Shown here piece by piece: positions 63,777-64,000 of a DNA stretch of 64,000 nt. The translations under genes were made by a program, and so were the position numbers. Source of the DNA: Desulfoluna sp942491485 (lineage in GTDB: Bacteria; Desulfobacterota; Desulfobacteria; Desulfobacterales; Desulfolunaceae); contig CALOAX010000011.1 of the NCBI GenBank assembly GCA_942491485.1, positions 248,001-312,000 on the forward strand. The letters run 5' to 3'. Within the stretch, counting starts at the first letter, position 1. Each line of letters begins with the position of its first letter. The notes below the pieces were generated by a model that saw only the letters and a list, made by a program, of their open reading frames with translations, searched no databases and was not told the DNA's origin.

Positions 63777-63941
63777 ATGGAAGTCTTTAAAAACAGATAC
63801 AAACGGGAAGCGGTGGAAGTTCACTGCCCGCAGTGCAAACGAAGCCAGATCATCTACCTTCCTGACGAAAAGATGCCCGACTGCCCCGTCTGCCGAAAGA
63901 AGATGATCATCAAAGAGGTCCTTACGGAAGGCAAGTATTGA
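63777..63941 (+). CDS. Small zinc-ribbon protein
   Basis: 54 aa from ATG 63777 with GAGGAGGT upstream. Two knuckles: VHCPQCKRSQIIYLP and PDCPVCRKKMIIKEV. Probably binds one zinc. Possibly co-transcribed with the dimethylargininase gene. Function unknown. From 63942 to the end there is no gene start I can support. Confidence 0.75.
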   Translation: MEVFKNRYKREAVEVHCPQCKRSQIIYLPDEKMPDCPVCRKKMIIKEVLTEGKY

Positions 63942-64000
63942 TGACGCATTAAGCCATGCGCTCACCAATTGAAAAGCAGCCGTAAAAGGTATCACCCCGG

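Noticed and set aside
1..64000. tRNA or rRNA genes
   Set aside because: I looked for T-loop text of the GGTTCGAATC kind and for conserved rRNA blocks; the GGTTCGCGAATG hits belong to the dispersed element.

Overview
The window looks like chromosomal DNA of an anaerobic, Gram-negative sulfate reducer of the Desulfobacterota (Desulfobacterales-like). The main evidence is a tmc electron-transfer operon (four-haem cytochrome c3, CCG/4Fe-4S protein, membrane anchor, propeller subunit) together with outer-membrane genes (lptE, yejM/pbgA-like, RND efflux, tol-pal cpoB). There are no tRNA or rRNA genes, no CRISPR array, no prophage and no transposase gene that I can see.

Layout. 0-7.7 kb: a lipoprotein with ELW repeats running off the left edge, the tmcDCBA operon, a lone receiver protein, a higBA toxin-antitoxin pair whose toxin gene is frameshifted, and a sirtuin. 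7.9-15.2 kb: cupin, Mut7-C RNase-like protein, YejM-like sulfatase-fold membrane protein, a heavily broken chemoreceptor gene, a WG-repeat protein and a DUF1059 protein. 15.5-26.5 kb: SulP transporter, secreted LVIVD-type propeller protein, and a TolC/adaptor/RND efflux set. 27-36 kb (mostly minus strand): exonuclease I, HD-GYP response regulator, large hybrid histidine kinase, and a Ser/Thr kinase-FGE fusion next to a PP2C phosphatase. 36-45 kb: darP, cold-shock protein, the murJ-ftsB-TPR-rhodanese-MauE operon, rpsT, lptE and leuS. 46-60.7 kb: rng, yajC-secD-secF, cpoB, dprA-topA, efp, guaA with a coiled-coil membrane protein, and a SidJ-like pseudokinase-fold protein. 60.9-64 kb: an unrecognised Cys-rich small protein, a MarC transporter, a dimethylargininase with a terminator-containing leader, and a zinc-ribbon protein.

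How the genes work together. Tmc moves electrons from periplasmic cytochrome c3 through the membrane to the cytoplasm. YajC-SecDF, LptE, YejM, MurJ-FtsB and CpoB make and maintain the envelope. DprA, TopA and ExoI handle DNA. The 28.6-35.8 kb block is a dense signalling cluster (histidine phosphorelay, c-di-GMP hydrolysis, Ser/Thr phosphorylation).

The most interesting non-coding content is: (1) a dispersed family of intergenic elements, present as more than fifteen full or partial copies, with inverted ends of the type GCCTCCGGCGGC...GCCGCCGGAGGC that abut A/T runs and a conserved CGAGGAACGAGG core; (2) two copies of a different ~128 nt element on either side of rpsT whose central stem shows compensatory base changes around a conserved loop, suggesting a structured RNA; (3) a promoter/terminator leader upstream of the dimethylargininase gene. 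All family assignments come from reading motifs by eye; none was tested with a database search.
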